Both the position numbers and the translations under genes were made by a program. Below, in pieces: positions 10,201 to 17,509 of a stretch of DNA of 64,000 nucleotides; within the stretch, counting starts at the first letter, position 1, and each line of letters opens with the position of its first letter. The DNA is taken from the NCBI GenBank assembly GCA_027306505.1, contig DAHUZP010000072.1, positions 24,018 to 88,017 on the forward strand. The letters are read 5' to 3'. Under the pieces are notes generated by a model. That model made no database searches. It was given only the letters and a program-made list of their open reading frames with translations, and was not told the DNA's origin. This DNA is from Thermoplasmata archaeon (GTDB lineage: Archaea > Thermoplasmatota > Thermoplasmata > Lutacidiplasmatales > UBA184).

Positions 10201-10653
10201 AACCTCACCTCCACGACCATCGGGCCGCACGTGATCCGCGTGACCGCGACGGACGCGGATGGGATGTCGGTGAGCGCATCGGAGACGATCAACGTGACCG
10301 CGGTCCCCGCGTGGTACGACACCCCCTTCATCCCCGGGACCTCCTCGGCCCTGGTCAGCTGGGGCATCCTGGGCGTCGTGTTGGTCGCCGTGATCGCGGC
10401 GGCCGCCGTGGCCTCCCACCGGCGGAAGAAGGCGCGCTCGCCACTGGCGTCGGGCCACGGAGGAGCCCCGGGCCAGGGGGTCCCTGGGGCCTGCACGAAC
10501 TGCGGCGCTCCCCCGACCCCGGGTTCTCCCTTCTGCGGCCACTGCGGCGCCCCCTCGGGCAGCGCACCGGTCCCGACCTCGTGGGCCGGTCCTCCGCCGG
10601 GGTACGGCGGTGGCCCGCCGGGCGGCGGTTACCTTCCCCCGCCACCCCCGTAG
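7255..10653 (+). CDS. Sedolisin (S53) protease with PKD-like repeats and zinc-ribbon tail
   Basis: Secreted serine-carboxyl peptidase active at acid pH. Order of parts: a short N-terminus and signal segment (about 32-55, ending in an AQA-like site), a pro-kumamolisin activation domain (GSPNYHQYTPRGFAF onward), a catalytic domain with the Glu/Asp motif GVETDLDIQSSHSIAPG, a SSGDSCA oxyanion region, the catalytic Ser in CQVGGTSLACPLW, and a Ca-site motif DPDTGLGSPN. Roughly five PKD/Ig-like repeats of about 90 residues follow, each opening near 'TIEAGQ' or 'TVDGGQ' type strands. A single transmembrane helix near the C-terminus is followed by a basic stretch and a cytoplasmic double-CxxC zinc ribbon (CTNCGAPP, CGHCGAP). 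In-frame starts exist at 7120, 7240 and 7348; 7255 fits the TATA box. The zinc-ribbon tail is unusual for this family. Confidence 0.92.
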   Translation: MPDLTTVPGAPSTIAERIEGPSSRSRPRGWRMATLVGALFLTSLMLAGIPGAQAASTGTHAAAFATVPIPGGLSVLVSSRGPLPAGATFGSPLTASQSFSFNIEINIPTTPAEQAYQAGLLTPGSPNYHQYTPRGFAFVNAWGPTPNTVQALSAYFGSYGLHVTKLDQLGLLYSVSGSVAQVDAALHTTLYQVRSGTTLGFAPASDPALPSSLAPWVGAFHNLNSFTEPHPMFSFAPARTSTALSATNLQDAYNAAGLISGGITGTNVIGLAEMCDPSQASSTYSTDANQFASANGLPADTITLSGSGASSCSTGSSGWGVETDLDIQSSHSIAPGSNQNVCLDNTDPSVCDSSFISSGIEFGSNSWGSSSNGYASIWNTAEASGVDLLASSGDSCAAVNWPAAETYALGVGGTSLTVSGTSWGSETVWSCSGGSGTGGGCDTTDASPPYQAGMTGYPGACASGNRGDPDLGADADPNTGIMVYVGNPANCGGTSPCQVGGTSLACPLWSASLDVIYQKSGFSGFVGGTLYSIAKSSSYNTDFHDITSGSNGYSATVGWDPDTGLGSPNIANLVTGFGPQPLTAALSPAAKTIEAGQVVTFTAALTGGTYPYSFAWEQNGTTIATTSKAIYNYTQFHSAPSPYQISVKVTDSTTPTAFTATAGPAAVTVNPGPSVVFSATPLTVDGGQTIALSATATGGSGGYTYDWTLNGSGFATSSTSSATWTAPNHTFTGTIGVQVYDSVGGSAVGSAPISVFAKPGVLFSAAPLGPIDVLSPVTLTATATGGDPPLTYTFFANGTQVLYTGSQSSFAWTPAGPGSYVLSAGVKDSLLFSASSTTQTIQVNPDPQVTIGLPASGQADVGQYVQLQARTTGGTSCCSFAWTVNGAVVPGASASTYKFKASTAGAITVSVQVVDGVGRSATSPQASLTINPAPTVVIQGSTNVVSGQTDMLTAAVTPGTFPFSYAWTLDGQGVGGTPHAVYNLTSTTIGPHVIRVTATDADGMSVSASETINVTAVPAWYDTPFIPGTSSALVSWGILGVVLVAVIAAAAVASHRRKKARSPLASGHGGAPGQGVPGACTNCGAPPTPGSPFCGHCGAPSGSAPVPTSWAGPPPGYGGGPPGGGYLPPPPP

Positions 10654-10719
10654 CTCCGTGGGTGGGCCTCCGTCCGACGACGACGGGCGCCGCGGAGCGC
10701 TGCCCTCCCCCGCCGAGCC

Positions 10720-11160
10720 TCAGAACGTCCAGAGCAGGACGAAGATGAGGAGCGCGACGACCGTGATGACGGCGAGCGCGACGAGGTAGGGCAGCCAGCC
10801 GGGGCGGTTGCCGAACACGACAGGCACAGGGCCGATCAACAGGAACCCTCCGTAGGAAGTGCGGGACGCAGCGCCGCCGCCCGGTACGGGGGCCTTCGGG
10901 CCGGCCGACCGAGGCTCGAGCGCCTCCCCCGCGCGCGAAGCCATGGCCCAGGAGAGCGCGAAGAAACCCACGACCAGCAGCACGACGCCCAGCAAGAGGA
11001 GCGGGGAGGACCCTGCGACGAAGGGGACGAAGAGGAAGACCCCGACGGTCGCCCCGCCCCGGAAGACCGCGCCCGCGATCGCACCGATGGCTCCGCCCAG
11101 GCACAACATGGCGAGGAGCCAGGGAAGCGCGCCGGACCGCATGGGAAGGTGTCCTGCCAT
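10720..11160 (-). CDS. DUF131 family membrane protein
   Basis: A 146-residue membrane protein with four predicted helices. The C-terminal half contains GGFLLIGPVPVVFGNRPGW, the signature of the archaeal DUF131/TIGR00304 family, followed by one helix to the end. The N-terminal half adds two extra helices and a basic linker, so it is longer than the usual 75-100-residue members. Function of the family is not known. It lies downstream of dph2 in a minus-strand housekeeping series (26-base gap) and converges with the sedolisin gene. An alternative start is Met-7. Confidence 0.85.
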   Translation of the reverse strand: MAGHLPMRSGALPWLLAMLCLGGAIGAIAGAVFRGGATVGVFLFVPFVAGSSPLLLLGVVLLVVGFFALSWAMASRAGEALEPRSAGPKAPVPGGGAASRTSYGGFLLIGPVPVVFGNRPGWLPYLVALAVITVVALLIFVLLWTF

Positions 11161-11185
11161 CCTCGAGGGCTTTCCTGGGGACCTC

Positions 11186-12250
11186 TCAGTGGAAGGTGTC
11201 GAACCGGTAGGGAAGCAACGGTCGCTCTCCCAGGGCGGAGAGGAACTCCGGGGGCGTGAGGACCGGCCGGTCGTAGGAGGAGCCGTCGTCCAGGGCGATC
11301 CGAGGGCACGCGGTCGAGACGTAGGCGTCGAGGTCCCTTCCCGTCAGGTCCCGGGGGTCCAGCCGGTCGAAGATGAGCACCTCCGCCGACCAGCCGCGCT
11401 CCGTCGCCTTCTCCGCCAGGCGGGAAGCCATGGCCCGGCGGTCCTGGCCCGCGAAGCTGCTCACCAGCACGCCCCAGCGCCGGGCATCCATCGACTTGGC
11501 GATGGTGAGCAGGCGCTTCTGGACCATCTTCTCCCGGTCCAGCGGAGGGGTCACATCGACCTGGAGAGGGTCCAGGGCCCACACGGGCCGTTCCACCGAG
11601 AAGGCGAGCCCCAGCGGGTGGAAGAGCCCCGTGCCGACGAACAGGAAACCATCGACCTCCCCTTCGAGGCCCTGGGCCGTGGTGTAGTTGCAGCCCAACG
11701 CCTGGCCTGGGTAGGCGAGCCTACGGTCACCGCCTCCGACGTGCGTCTCGAAGCCCTGAGCGCCCAGGGCAACCTCGAGGCGGGGAAGCAGCTCCAGGTG
11801 TTGGACCGAGGCGACGAGCCCCAGCCGGCGCGGCAACCCGGCCCGGGAGACGGACCCCGCCAGGCGTTGGACGTCCCCTTCGGAGGTCCGCATCTCGACG
11901 AAGTAGGTGGGGAGGGCGAGAGGCATGTTCGGGATAGGCGCATGGCCCAGCGTCACGATCGCCTGGGCCCCCGGGGCCTCGCTTGGCGAGGGGGGGTCGC
12001 AGGCCCCGAAACAGGCCCTGGTGACATGGACGACCTGAGCGCCCGTCGCCGTCCGGATCTCCTCTCCCAAGCTCGCGAAGTTCCGGGTGAGCCCTGCCGG
12101 CACCTGCAGCACGATCCTCCGGTACTTCGCGGCCCGCAGGTCGGAGAAGAGCTCGGGGCCCACCTCGCGGTAGACGCTCGAACGGGAGGAGGAGGGGGGA
12201 GCCCCCTCCGGCCCGGAGACCTTGTCCGCTTCCACGCTGGGACCGGCCAT
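11186..12250 (-). CDS. dph2: 2-(3-amino-3-carboxypropyl)histidine synthase (diphthamide step 1)
   Basis: Radical-type [4Fe-4S] enzyme that transfers the aminocarboxypropyl group of S-adenosylmethionine to the target histidine of elongation factor 2, the first step of diphthamide synthesis in archaea and eukaryotes. The three cluster cysteines are visible, one in each domain: CFGACD (Cys-84), LGCNY (Cys-187) and STACPRIALDD (Cys-315). Length of 354 residues fits the archaeal homodimeric form. The first 25 residues are low-complexity. A perfect 8-bp hairpin lies just before the start codon. Downstream, DUF131 follows closely; upstream is a Nudix gene on the same strand. Confidence 0.93.
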   Translation of the reverse strand: MAGPSVEADKVSGPEGAPPSSSRSSVYREVGPELFSDLRAAKYRRIVLQVPAGLTRNFASLGEEIRTATGAQVVHVTRACFGACDPPSPSEAPGAQAIVTLGHAPIPNMPLALPTYFVEMRTSEGDVQRLAGSVSRAGLPRRLGLVASVQHLELLPRLEVALGAQGFETHVGGGDRRLAYPGQALGCNYTTAQGLEGEVDGFLFVGTGLFHPLGLAFSVERPVWALDPLQVDVTPPLDREKMVQKRLLTIAKSMDARRWGVLVSSFAGQDRRAMASRLAEKATERGWSAEVLIFDRLDPRDLTGRDLDAYVSTACPRIALDDGSSYDRPVLTPPEFLSALGERPLLPYRFDTFH

Positions 12251-12254
12251 CTTC

Positions 12255-12274
12255 GACCTGGGGACTCCCAGGTC
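12255..12274 (-). promoter_or_regulatory. Perfect 8-bp hairpin immediately upstream of dph2
   Basis: GACCTGGG, loop GACT, CCCAGGTC. It ends 4 bases before the dph2 start and lies in the 72-base gap after the Nudix stop. It could end the upstream transcript, act in translation of dph2, or be an operator; no T-run follows, so a classical terminator is less likely. Confidence 0.4.
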
Positions 12275-12322
12275 CCCGGTGCGCCTTGAGGCTTCCCCAC
12301 GCCCTGATCGGCGAACCCAGGG

Positions 12323-12772
12323 CTACGGACCGATCCGCTGTTGCAGCCGCAGGAGCGCCTCGCGATTGTCCGGATGGAAGAGCAAGGAGAGCGCCGCCGA
12401 CGGAGAACACCAACGGTACGCCTGATGCTCCCGGCTGAGGAGCGGCCGCCGCTCGACCGGGACCTCGGCCGCGAACCCGTGGACCCGGAACGGCCGCTTC
12501 CCGTCCCAGAGGAAGAGGAGGCTCCAACCGAGGTCGATGACCTCTCGCACTTCCGTGAACCCGGTCTCCTCTTCGGTCTCCCGTAGGGCCGCCGCGGCGT
12601 AGGAGGTGTCGGAGGGCTCCACCTTCCCGCTGACCGGCTGCCAGAAGTCCCCGCGGTTCGGTGCACGGCGGAGCAGGAGGACGCGGAGCGGGTGACGGAC
12701 GACGACGAAGGCTTCGACGCACTCCTGGACCGGCTCCCACGAGAGAGCGGCAGGGCCCGCCGGTGCCCTCAA
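12323..12772 (-). CDS. Nudix hydrolase
   Basis: Hydrolyses nucleoside diphosphates linked to another moiety, with Mg ions bound by the Nudix box. The box reads GKVEPSD-TSYAAAAL-RETEEETGF. Compared with the canonical Gx5Ex7REUxEExGU it has Asp in place of the first Glu and one extra residue before RE, while the metal-binding REtEEEtG core is intact. The C-terminal EHQAYRWCSPSAAL resembles NudB/dihydroneopterin triphosphatase-type enzymes, but the substrate cannot be assigned. Length of 149 residues is normal. It sits between NAC and dph2 on the same strand. Confidence 0.85.
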   Translation of the reverse strand: MRAPAGPAALSWEPVQECVEAFVVVRHPLRVLLLRRAPNRGDFWQPVSGKVEPSDTSYAAAALRETEEETGFTEVREVIDLGWSLLFLWDGKRPFRVHGFAAEVPVERRPLLSREHQAYRWCSPSAALSLLFHPDNREALLRLQQRIGP

Positions 12773-12842
12773 CAGGGCCTCCGTCCAAGAAGCCGCGGGG
12801 ACCGGGCGGAAGGGAACATGACCTTCCAGCGAAGGGGGCCAC

Positions 12843-13280
12843 TCAGCCCCGGCGCTGCTGGAGCAACCTGAGGATCGCCTCGGCCGGCTCTCCTCCCGCT
12901 TCCTTGAGCGCCCGCACAGCGGTGTCGTGGTCCACCCCGCCTTGTTCCATGACCAGGGCGATGTCCTCCTCCGGGGGGCCCGCGGGAGCGGTGACCTGGG
13001 GGGGATGGGGGTGGGAGCCGGACGCTCCGCTCGCCTCGCCCGACGCCGCTCCGCCCGTCGGTGCGGAGCCCTTCGGGCGGGTCGAGACCTCGCCCACGAT
13101 CTGGAAGGTCTTGACCCCCTGCATCGTGACGACGGTCACCTCCGCGCCCTGGATGACCATCTCCTCGTTCGCCCGGCGGATGATGACCTCCTCCACATCG
13201 GAGAGGGTCTCCGTCGACATGCCCATGCGCTTCATCATGAAGCGCATGTTCCGCTCGTTCATCCGACCCCCAGGCATCAT
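12843..13280 (-). CDS. nac: Nascent polypeptide-associated complex protein
   Basis: Ribosome-associated homodimeric chaperone that contacts nascent chains. The first 75 residues form the NAC domain (MRFMMKRMGMSTETL, VEEVIIRRANEEMVIQG, TFQIVGE). A Gly/Ser/Pro-rich linker of about 40 residues follows, then a C-terminal UBA domain (PEEDIALVMEQGGVDHDTA onward). The linker is longer than in most archaeal NAC proteins, which total about 110-125 residues. It shares strand and close spacing with the CBS protein upstream and the Nudix gene downstream. Confidence 0.93.
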   Translation of the reverse strand: MMPGGRMNERNMRFMMKRMGMSTETLSDVEEVIIRRANEEMVIQGAEVTVVTMQGVKTFQIVGEVSTRPKGSAPTGGAASGEASGASGSHPHPPQVTAPAGPPEEDIALVMEQGGVDHDTAVRALKEAGGEPAEAILRLLQQRRG

Positions 13281-13316
13281 GGACGCTGCTCCTCCAGGGA
13301 AGGGGAAGGCGGGGCT

Positions 13317-14591
13317 TTAGGCTCGACGGGAGCGGGGGCGTGCGGAGCTGGGGACGTCCTGCATCGACTCGGGAAGCTTCCGGTCGACCTCGGGGTCGCT
13401 CAGGAGCTCCGCGCTCCCCGAGGGGACGAAGCGTCGGGAGTGTCCCCGGACCCGGTCCCTGGCCCCTTCCCTCGAGCCCCGGACCTGCCGCTCCAGCTCT
13501 TCCATCACGTCCGCGGTCGCCTTGAGCAGATTGTAGTCGGTCCTGGAAGCGTTGAAGATGTGGCTATGTCCGTGCAGGCGGACCTCGATGGTCATCGCCC
13601 CCAAGCCGCGGGTGGGGTGGGAGACCACGTGGACGGAGAGCATCCGGGGCTCCTCGGCCCGGGCGATGCGCTTCAATCCCTTGCTGAGGACCGCATCCAG
13701 GTCGGTCATGAGCGTGGGGTCGGTCCCCGCCGCGAGCCCGGAGATCTGGATGTAGACCCCGGAAGCCTCCGGCGTGTGCCGGACGGCGAGGCTCAGGAGG
13801 TCCGCCTGGGAGACGCGGCCGAGCAGGCTCTGCTGCTCGGTCACGAAGACGCTGGAGGACCGTCCTTTGAGCATCATCCGCGCGGCCTCTCCGGCCGTCG
13901 TGGTCCGGGTGAGCGTCAGGGGGGGCTGGGTCATGATTGACCGGACCTGGGCGTCCTCCGGGGCGGTCTCGAGACCGGGGTCCTTCTTCCCGCCGGCCAT
14001 CGGTCGCCAGAAGGCGTTGGCCACGTCGGAGAGCGTCACCGAGCCCACGAGCTTGTGGTCCCGGTCGAGGACCGGCAGGGCGTGCTCTTCGAGCTCACGC
14101 AGGTGCGAGAACAGCGTCCGGCAGGGTTCGTCCGCCCCCACCTGCTGCGTCGTGGGGCTCATCACCTCAGAGACCAGATGCTCCGCGAGCTTCGGGAGGG
14201 CGGGCAGCGCCCGGACCAGGTCGGTCCGGGAGACCACGCCGAGCAGGGTGCCCCGCTTCGGGTCCACGACGCATCCCGCGCGTCGTCCGGAGGCGAGCAG
14301 CTTCTCCGCGATCTCGGGGAAGGGCAGGTCGGGCGGAAGGGTCGGTGGGAGGATCATGATGTGCTCGAGCTTCGTCGAGAGCGTGAGGGTGTGGCGGCGC
14401 CCCAGGGCATCGTAGGTGACCATCCCCACCATCTTCCCCTTGCGGAGGACGACGATCTCGTGGATCCGCTTGCTTCGCATCACTCCGAGCGCTTTGGACA
14501 GGGTGTCATGGGCCTCAGCGGTGATGGGGTCGGCGGACATCAGCTCCGAGGCCACGGGCCATTCCTTCGGCATGTTCGACCGCGGGGCCAC
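13317..14591 (-). CDS. Four-CBS-domain protein with HPF/RaiA-like C-terminus
   Basis: Two tandem pairs of CBS domains (from ELMSADPITAEAHDTLSKAL, LPPDLPFPEIAEKLLASGRR, VSEVMSPTTQQVGADEP, and VRSIMTQPPLTLTRT) bind adenosine ligands in related proteins. About 100 residues follow that resemble the ribosome hibernation factor (HPF/RaiA) fold, with strands LSVHVVSHPTRG and AMTIEVRLHGHSHIF and the helix DYNLLKATADVMEELERQV. A basic, disordered tail ends the 424-residue protein. The domain pairing suggests a nucleotide-sensing factor that acts on ribosomes; that role is inferred. It is transcribed ahead of NAC, itself a ribosome-associated protein. Confidence 0.85.
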   Translation of the reverse strand: MAPRSNMPKEWPVASELMSADPITAEAHDTLSKALGVMRSKRIHEIVVLRKGKMVGMVTYDALGRRHTLTLSTKLEHIMILPPTLPPDLPFPEIAEKLLASGRRAGCVVDPKRGTLLGVVSRTDLVRALPALPKLAEHLVSEVMSPTTQQVGADEPCRTLFSHLRELEEHALPVLDRDHKLVGSVTLSDVANAFWRPMAGGKKDPGLETAPEDAQVRSIMTQPPLTLTRTTTAGEAARMMLKGRSSSVFVTEQQSLLGRVSQADLLSLAVRHTPEASGVYIQISGLAAGTDPTLMTDLDAVLSKGLKRIARAEEPRMLSVHVVSHPTRGLGAMTIEVRLHGHSHIFNASRTDYNLLKATADVMEELERQVRGSREGARDRVRGHSRRFVPSGSAELLSDPEVDRKLPESMQDVPSSARPRSRRA

Positions 14592-14648
14592 CCCCTCCCC
14601 CGTAAATAGGGTGCGGGTGGAGCCGGCGGACAGGAGGCGGCGGTGCCT

Positions 14649-15158
14649 TCAGAGGTCGCGGCTCAGCTGGTAGCCGTTCTCCCCGTCCGAGTAGTAGCCC
14701 CGCAAGAGGTCGTTCACGGAGAACCCGAAGCGGGTGTAGAAGCGGATCGCGGTCGCGTTCCCGACGCGGACCTCCAGGGTCACCCGGACCATCCCCCGGG
14801 CCCGGCACCGCTGGAAGAACACGTCCATGAGGTGGGCCCCGACCCCGCGCGACCTCCACCGGGAGTCCACCGCGAACATCAGCACCCGGGCCTCCCCAGG
14901 CACCTGGTTCACGCCCAGCAAGAACCCCTGGGGTACCCCCGAGCGGTCCTGGGCGACCAGGAACCCTTGCGGCCATTGCTGGCTGAGGGAGGTGTAGAGC
15001 GAAGGTTCGTAGTGCTCGCGAAGAGCGTCCGCGACGATCTCGGAGATGCGCGGGATGTCCCGGGGATGGAAGTTGCGGAGGTAGACGGCCCCCCCCGCGA
15101 AGGGCTCGAGAGCGTAGCCTTGCTCCGGGCGCGGAGCCGTGTCAGCGATACATCTCAC
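14649..15158 (-). CDS. GNAT N-acetyltransferase, RimI-like
   Basis: Acetyl-CoA-dependent acetyltransferase. The acetyl-CoA loop is SRWRSRGVGAHLMD (R/Q-x-x-G-x-G/A) near residues 100-115, preceded by the ARVLMFAVDS strand and followed by NATAIRFYTRFGF, which is typical of RimI/Ard1 protein N-terminal acetylases. Length of 169 residues is normal. The first 17 bases overlap the end of the PAC2 gene, so the two are probably translationally coupled. Substrate not assignable. Confidence 0.88.
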   Translation of the reverse strand: MRCIADTAPRPEQGYALEPFAGGAVYLRNFHPRDIPRISEIVADALREHYEPSLYTSLSQQWPQGFLVAQDRSGVPQGFLLGVNQVPGEARVLMFAVDSRWRSRGVGAHLMDVFFQRCRARGMVRVTLEVRVGNATAIRFYTRFGFSVNDLLRGYYSDGENGYQLSRDL

Positions 15159-15900
15159 CCCCGCCAGGTTCCTTGAGGGTCTTGAGCGACTCCTCCTGCT
15201 GGCTCATGTTCTTGCGGAGCTCGAGCTCGATCTCGGCCGCCTTCCGACGGAGCGGCTTGGTGTCGAAGACGAGCATCGGGACCATGGGGTTGATCACCTC
15301 GAGGATCCGAGCGGCGGCCCGGGCGTCCGGGTGACCCCGGTGGGCCTGGGAGACCAGGCAGAGGACCCTCGTGCTCCGGTCCACGCTCGAGAGGAGCAGC
15401 GCCCCTGCGAAGCCCGTGACCAGGCCGTCCGCCCGGTCGAAGCCGTAGGTGTCGAGCAGGGGGGCGGCGGCCTTGTTCGCCATCGCGACGACACGTACCT
15501 CCGCGTCGCTGGTCTCCTCCACCGGCTGACCCTCGAGCGCCACCACCAGGTCGATGCCCTTCTTCTCCGCGAAGTCGAGCAGGCTCTTGCCGATCGAGTT
15601 GAGGAGCGTGGGGGAGGGCTGGATGTCGGAGAGGACCGCGACCAACTGGTTCGACTTCTTGTTGACCCCGCAGACGGTCCGGCTAGCGTAGAAGCGCACC
15701 GGGGGGCTCACCACGCCCCCCTCCATGACCACGGTGGGGGGGAACTCCTCGCTCGTCATGTAGGCGATCGGGGACATGTCGAGGGAGTGGCGCAGGTAGC
15801 TCACCGCGACGGAGCCGACCAGCCCGTGCGTCGGGAACCCGACGACGAGCATCGACCCCTTCAGGGAGTTGTTCTTCGTCTCGACGATCTTCGGGTCCAT
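15142..15900 (-). CDS. PAC2 family protein (proteasome assembly chaperone-like)
   Basis: A 252-residue protein of the archaeal PAC2/COG2047-type family, related to the eukaryotic proteasome assembly chaperone 2. Seen: LVVGFPTHGLVGSVAVSYL at the N-terminus, SEEFPPTVVMEGG, and a C-terminal helical tail. The start was set at the ATG at 15900 (MDPKIVETKNN); a longer reading frame to 16089 would run into the divergent sulfoquinovose synthase promoter. Its end overlaps the GNAT gene. Archaeal role is uncertain despite the family name. Confidence 0.87.
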   Translation of the reverse strand: MDPKIVETKNNSLKGSMLVVGFPTHGLVGSVAVSYLRHSLDMSPIAYMTSEEFPPTVVMEGGVVSPPVRFYASRTVCGVNKKSNQLVAVLSDIQPSPTLLNSIGKSLLDFAEKKGIDLVVALEGQPVEETSDAEVRVVAMANKAAAPLLDTYGFDRADGLVTGFAGALLLSSVDRSTRVLCLVSQAHRGHPDARAAARILEVINPMVPMLVFDTKPLRRKAAEIELELRKNMSQQEESLKTLKEPGGGEMYR

Positions 15901-16081
15901 GTCCTGCCCGTCCAAGGGAGCGATGGGTGAGCGAAGCAGGGCGTGCCGGCATATGGCCGTTTCCTTCCGTTCCGACCGCGCCCGAAGAGCGACCCGCGTG
16001 CCCCGGACCGCGCGTTCGGGCCCGGGGAAACGTCCGACGCGACCTCGCCCGAAGGTACCGGGCCCTCGCTTCACCGTCGAG

Positions 16082-16089
16082 CTTATCAA
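16082..16089 (+). promoter_or_regulatory. TATA-like box of the UDP-sulfoquinovose synthase gene
   Basis: CTTATCAA, centred 28 bases before the GTG at 16113. It supports a leaderless GTG start and sits in the divergent spacer to the PAC2 gene. Confidence 0.5.
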
Positions 16090-16112
16090 CCGGACCTCGG
16101 CTTGCCTCGCGC

Positions 16113-17381
16113 GTGAAGGTCCTCATCACCGGGGTGGACGGATACTCAGGCTGGCCGCTCGCGCTGCACCTCCTGAAGCGAGGGCACGAGGTCGTGGGGA
16201 TCGACAACTTCCTCACCCGCCAAAGGGTGGCCGAGGTGGGGAGCTGGTCGGCGACCCCCATCCTCGACATGCACGAGCGGAGGAAGGCGCTCGAGGAGCA
16301 CGGGGTCAAGGGGTTCCGGTTCTACGAAGGGGACCTGTGCGACTTCTCCACCGTGAGGCACATCCTGCACAAGGAACATCCCGACTCGATCGTCCATCTG
16401 GGGGAGCAGCGGAGCGCACCCTACTCGATGATCGACGTGCACCACGCGGTCGCGACCCAGTGTCAGAACATCACCTCCACGCTCAACATCGTCTACGCGA
16501 TGAAGGACGAGTGCCCCAAGTCGCACCTGGTCAAGATGGGCACGATGGGGGAGTACGGCACCCCGAACCTGGACATCGCGGAGGGGTTCTTCGAGGTCGA
16601 GTTCCGGGGCCGCAAGGACCGGGTCCCGTTCCCCCGCCAGGCCTCCAGCTGGTACCACTGGTCGAAGGTCTTCGACACCGGCGACGTGATGCTCGCGAAC
16701 AAGCTCTGGGGCCTCCCCACCACGGACGTGATGCAGGGGGTCATCTACGGGACCCGGACCGCCGAGATCTCGGAGGACTGGCAGCTCACCCGGTTCGACT
16801 TCGACGAGGTGTGGGGGACCGCGCTCAACCGCTTCTGCGTCCAAGCGGTGCTGGGGATGCCCCTCACCCCCTATGGGAAGGGGGGCCAGAAGCGCGGGTT
16901 CATCGCGCTGGAGGACTCCATGCAGAGCCTGCGGCTCTCGGTGGAGAACCCGGCCGCCAAAGGGGAGTACCGGGTCTTCAACCAGTTCGATGAGGCCTAC
17001 TCCATCACGGACCTCGCGAAGCTGGTGGTCAAGGTGGGAGCGAAGCTAGGGATCTCCGCGGAGATCCACAACTCCTACAACCCCAGGGTCGAGGCCGAGG
17101 AGCACTACTACAACCCGCTCCACGACAACCTGCTGAAGCTGGGCTACCGGCACCAGCGCACGCTCGAGGAGGCCCTGGAGTGGATGCTCACGGACCTCAA
17201 GCGCTTCCACAAGCGCCTCGAGGCGAAGCGCGAGGTGGTCATGCCCCGGATGGACTTCCGCGAGGCGGACAACCGCACCCGGCTCCACATCGCTCCCCCC
17301 ACCCGCCGCGCCGCGAGCGCGCCCAGCCCCCCCAAGAGCCCACCGAACCTCGTGAGCTCGTCGTCCGCGGCGGAGAACTGA
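16113..17381 (+). CDS. agl3: UDP-sulfoquinovose synthase
   Basis: Makes UDP-sulfoquinovose from UDP-glucose and sulfite. It is an extended SDR enzyme: NAD loop GVDGYSGWP at residues 7-15, VHLGEQRSAPYSM (the family signature), TMGEYGTPN, and the active-site SSWYHWSK with the Tyr-x-x-x-Lys pair. The family includes plant SQD1 and Sulfolobus Agl3, which supplies sulfoquinovose for the S-layer N-glycan. The start is a GTG at 16113, supported by the TATA box and by homology beginning with KVLITGVDGY; upstream in-frame codons are GC-bias extension. The last 45 residues are a Ser/Pro-rich tail. A GalU-like gene follows after 128 bases and can provide the UDP-glucose substrate. Confidence 0.92.
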   Translation: MKVLITGVDGYSGWPLALHLLKRGHEVVGIDNFLTRQRVAEVGSWSATPILDMHERRKALEEHGVKGFRFYEGDLCDFSTVRHILHKEHPDSIVHLGEQRSAPYSMIDVHHAVATQCQNITSTLNIVYAMKDECPKSHLVKMGTMGEYGTPNLDIAEGFFEVEFRGRKDRVPFPRQASSWYHWSKVFDTGDVMLANKLWGLPTTDVMQGVIYGTRTAEISEDWQLTRFDFDEVWGTALNRFCVQAVLGMPLTPYGKGGQKRGFIALEDSMQSLRLSVENPAAKGEYRVFNQFDEAYSITDLAKLVVKVGAKLGISAEIHNSYNPRVEAEEHYYNPLHDNLLKLGYRHQRTLEEALEWMLTDLKRFHKRLEAKREVVMPRMDFREADNRTRLHIAPPTRRAASAPSPPKSPPNLVSSSSAAEN

Positions 17382-17509
17382 GACCGGTCAGGGTGACCTC
17401 GAGGTCAGGAGCGGCCTGGTCGTTCGCCTTCCGGTAGGCGGGTAGGATCGATGGGAAGAGGAACCACGCGGTGGCCGGTCCGTCCCCCAGGTCCCCGGGA
17501 GAGTGCGCG

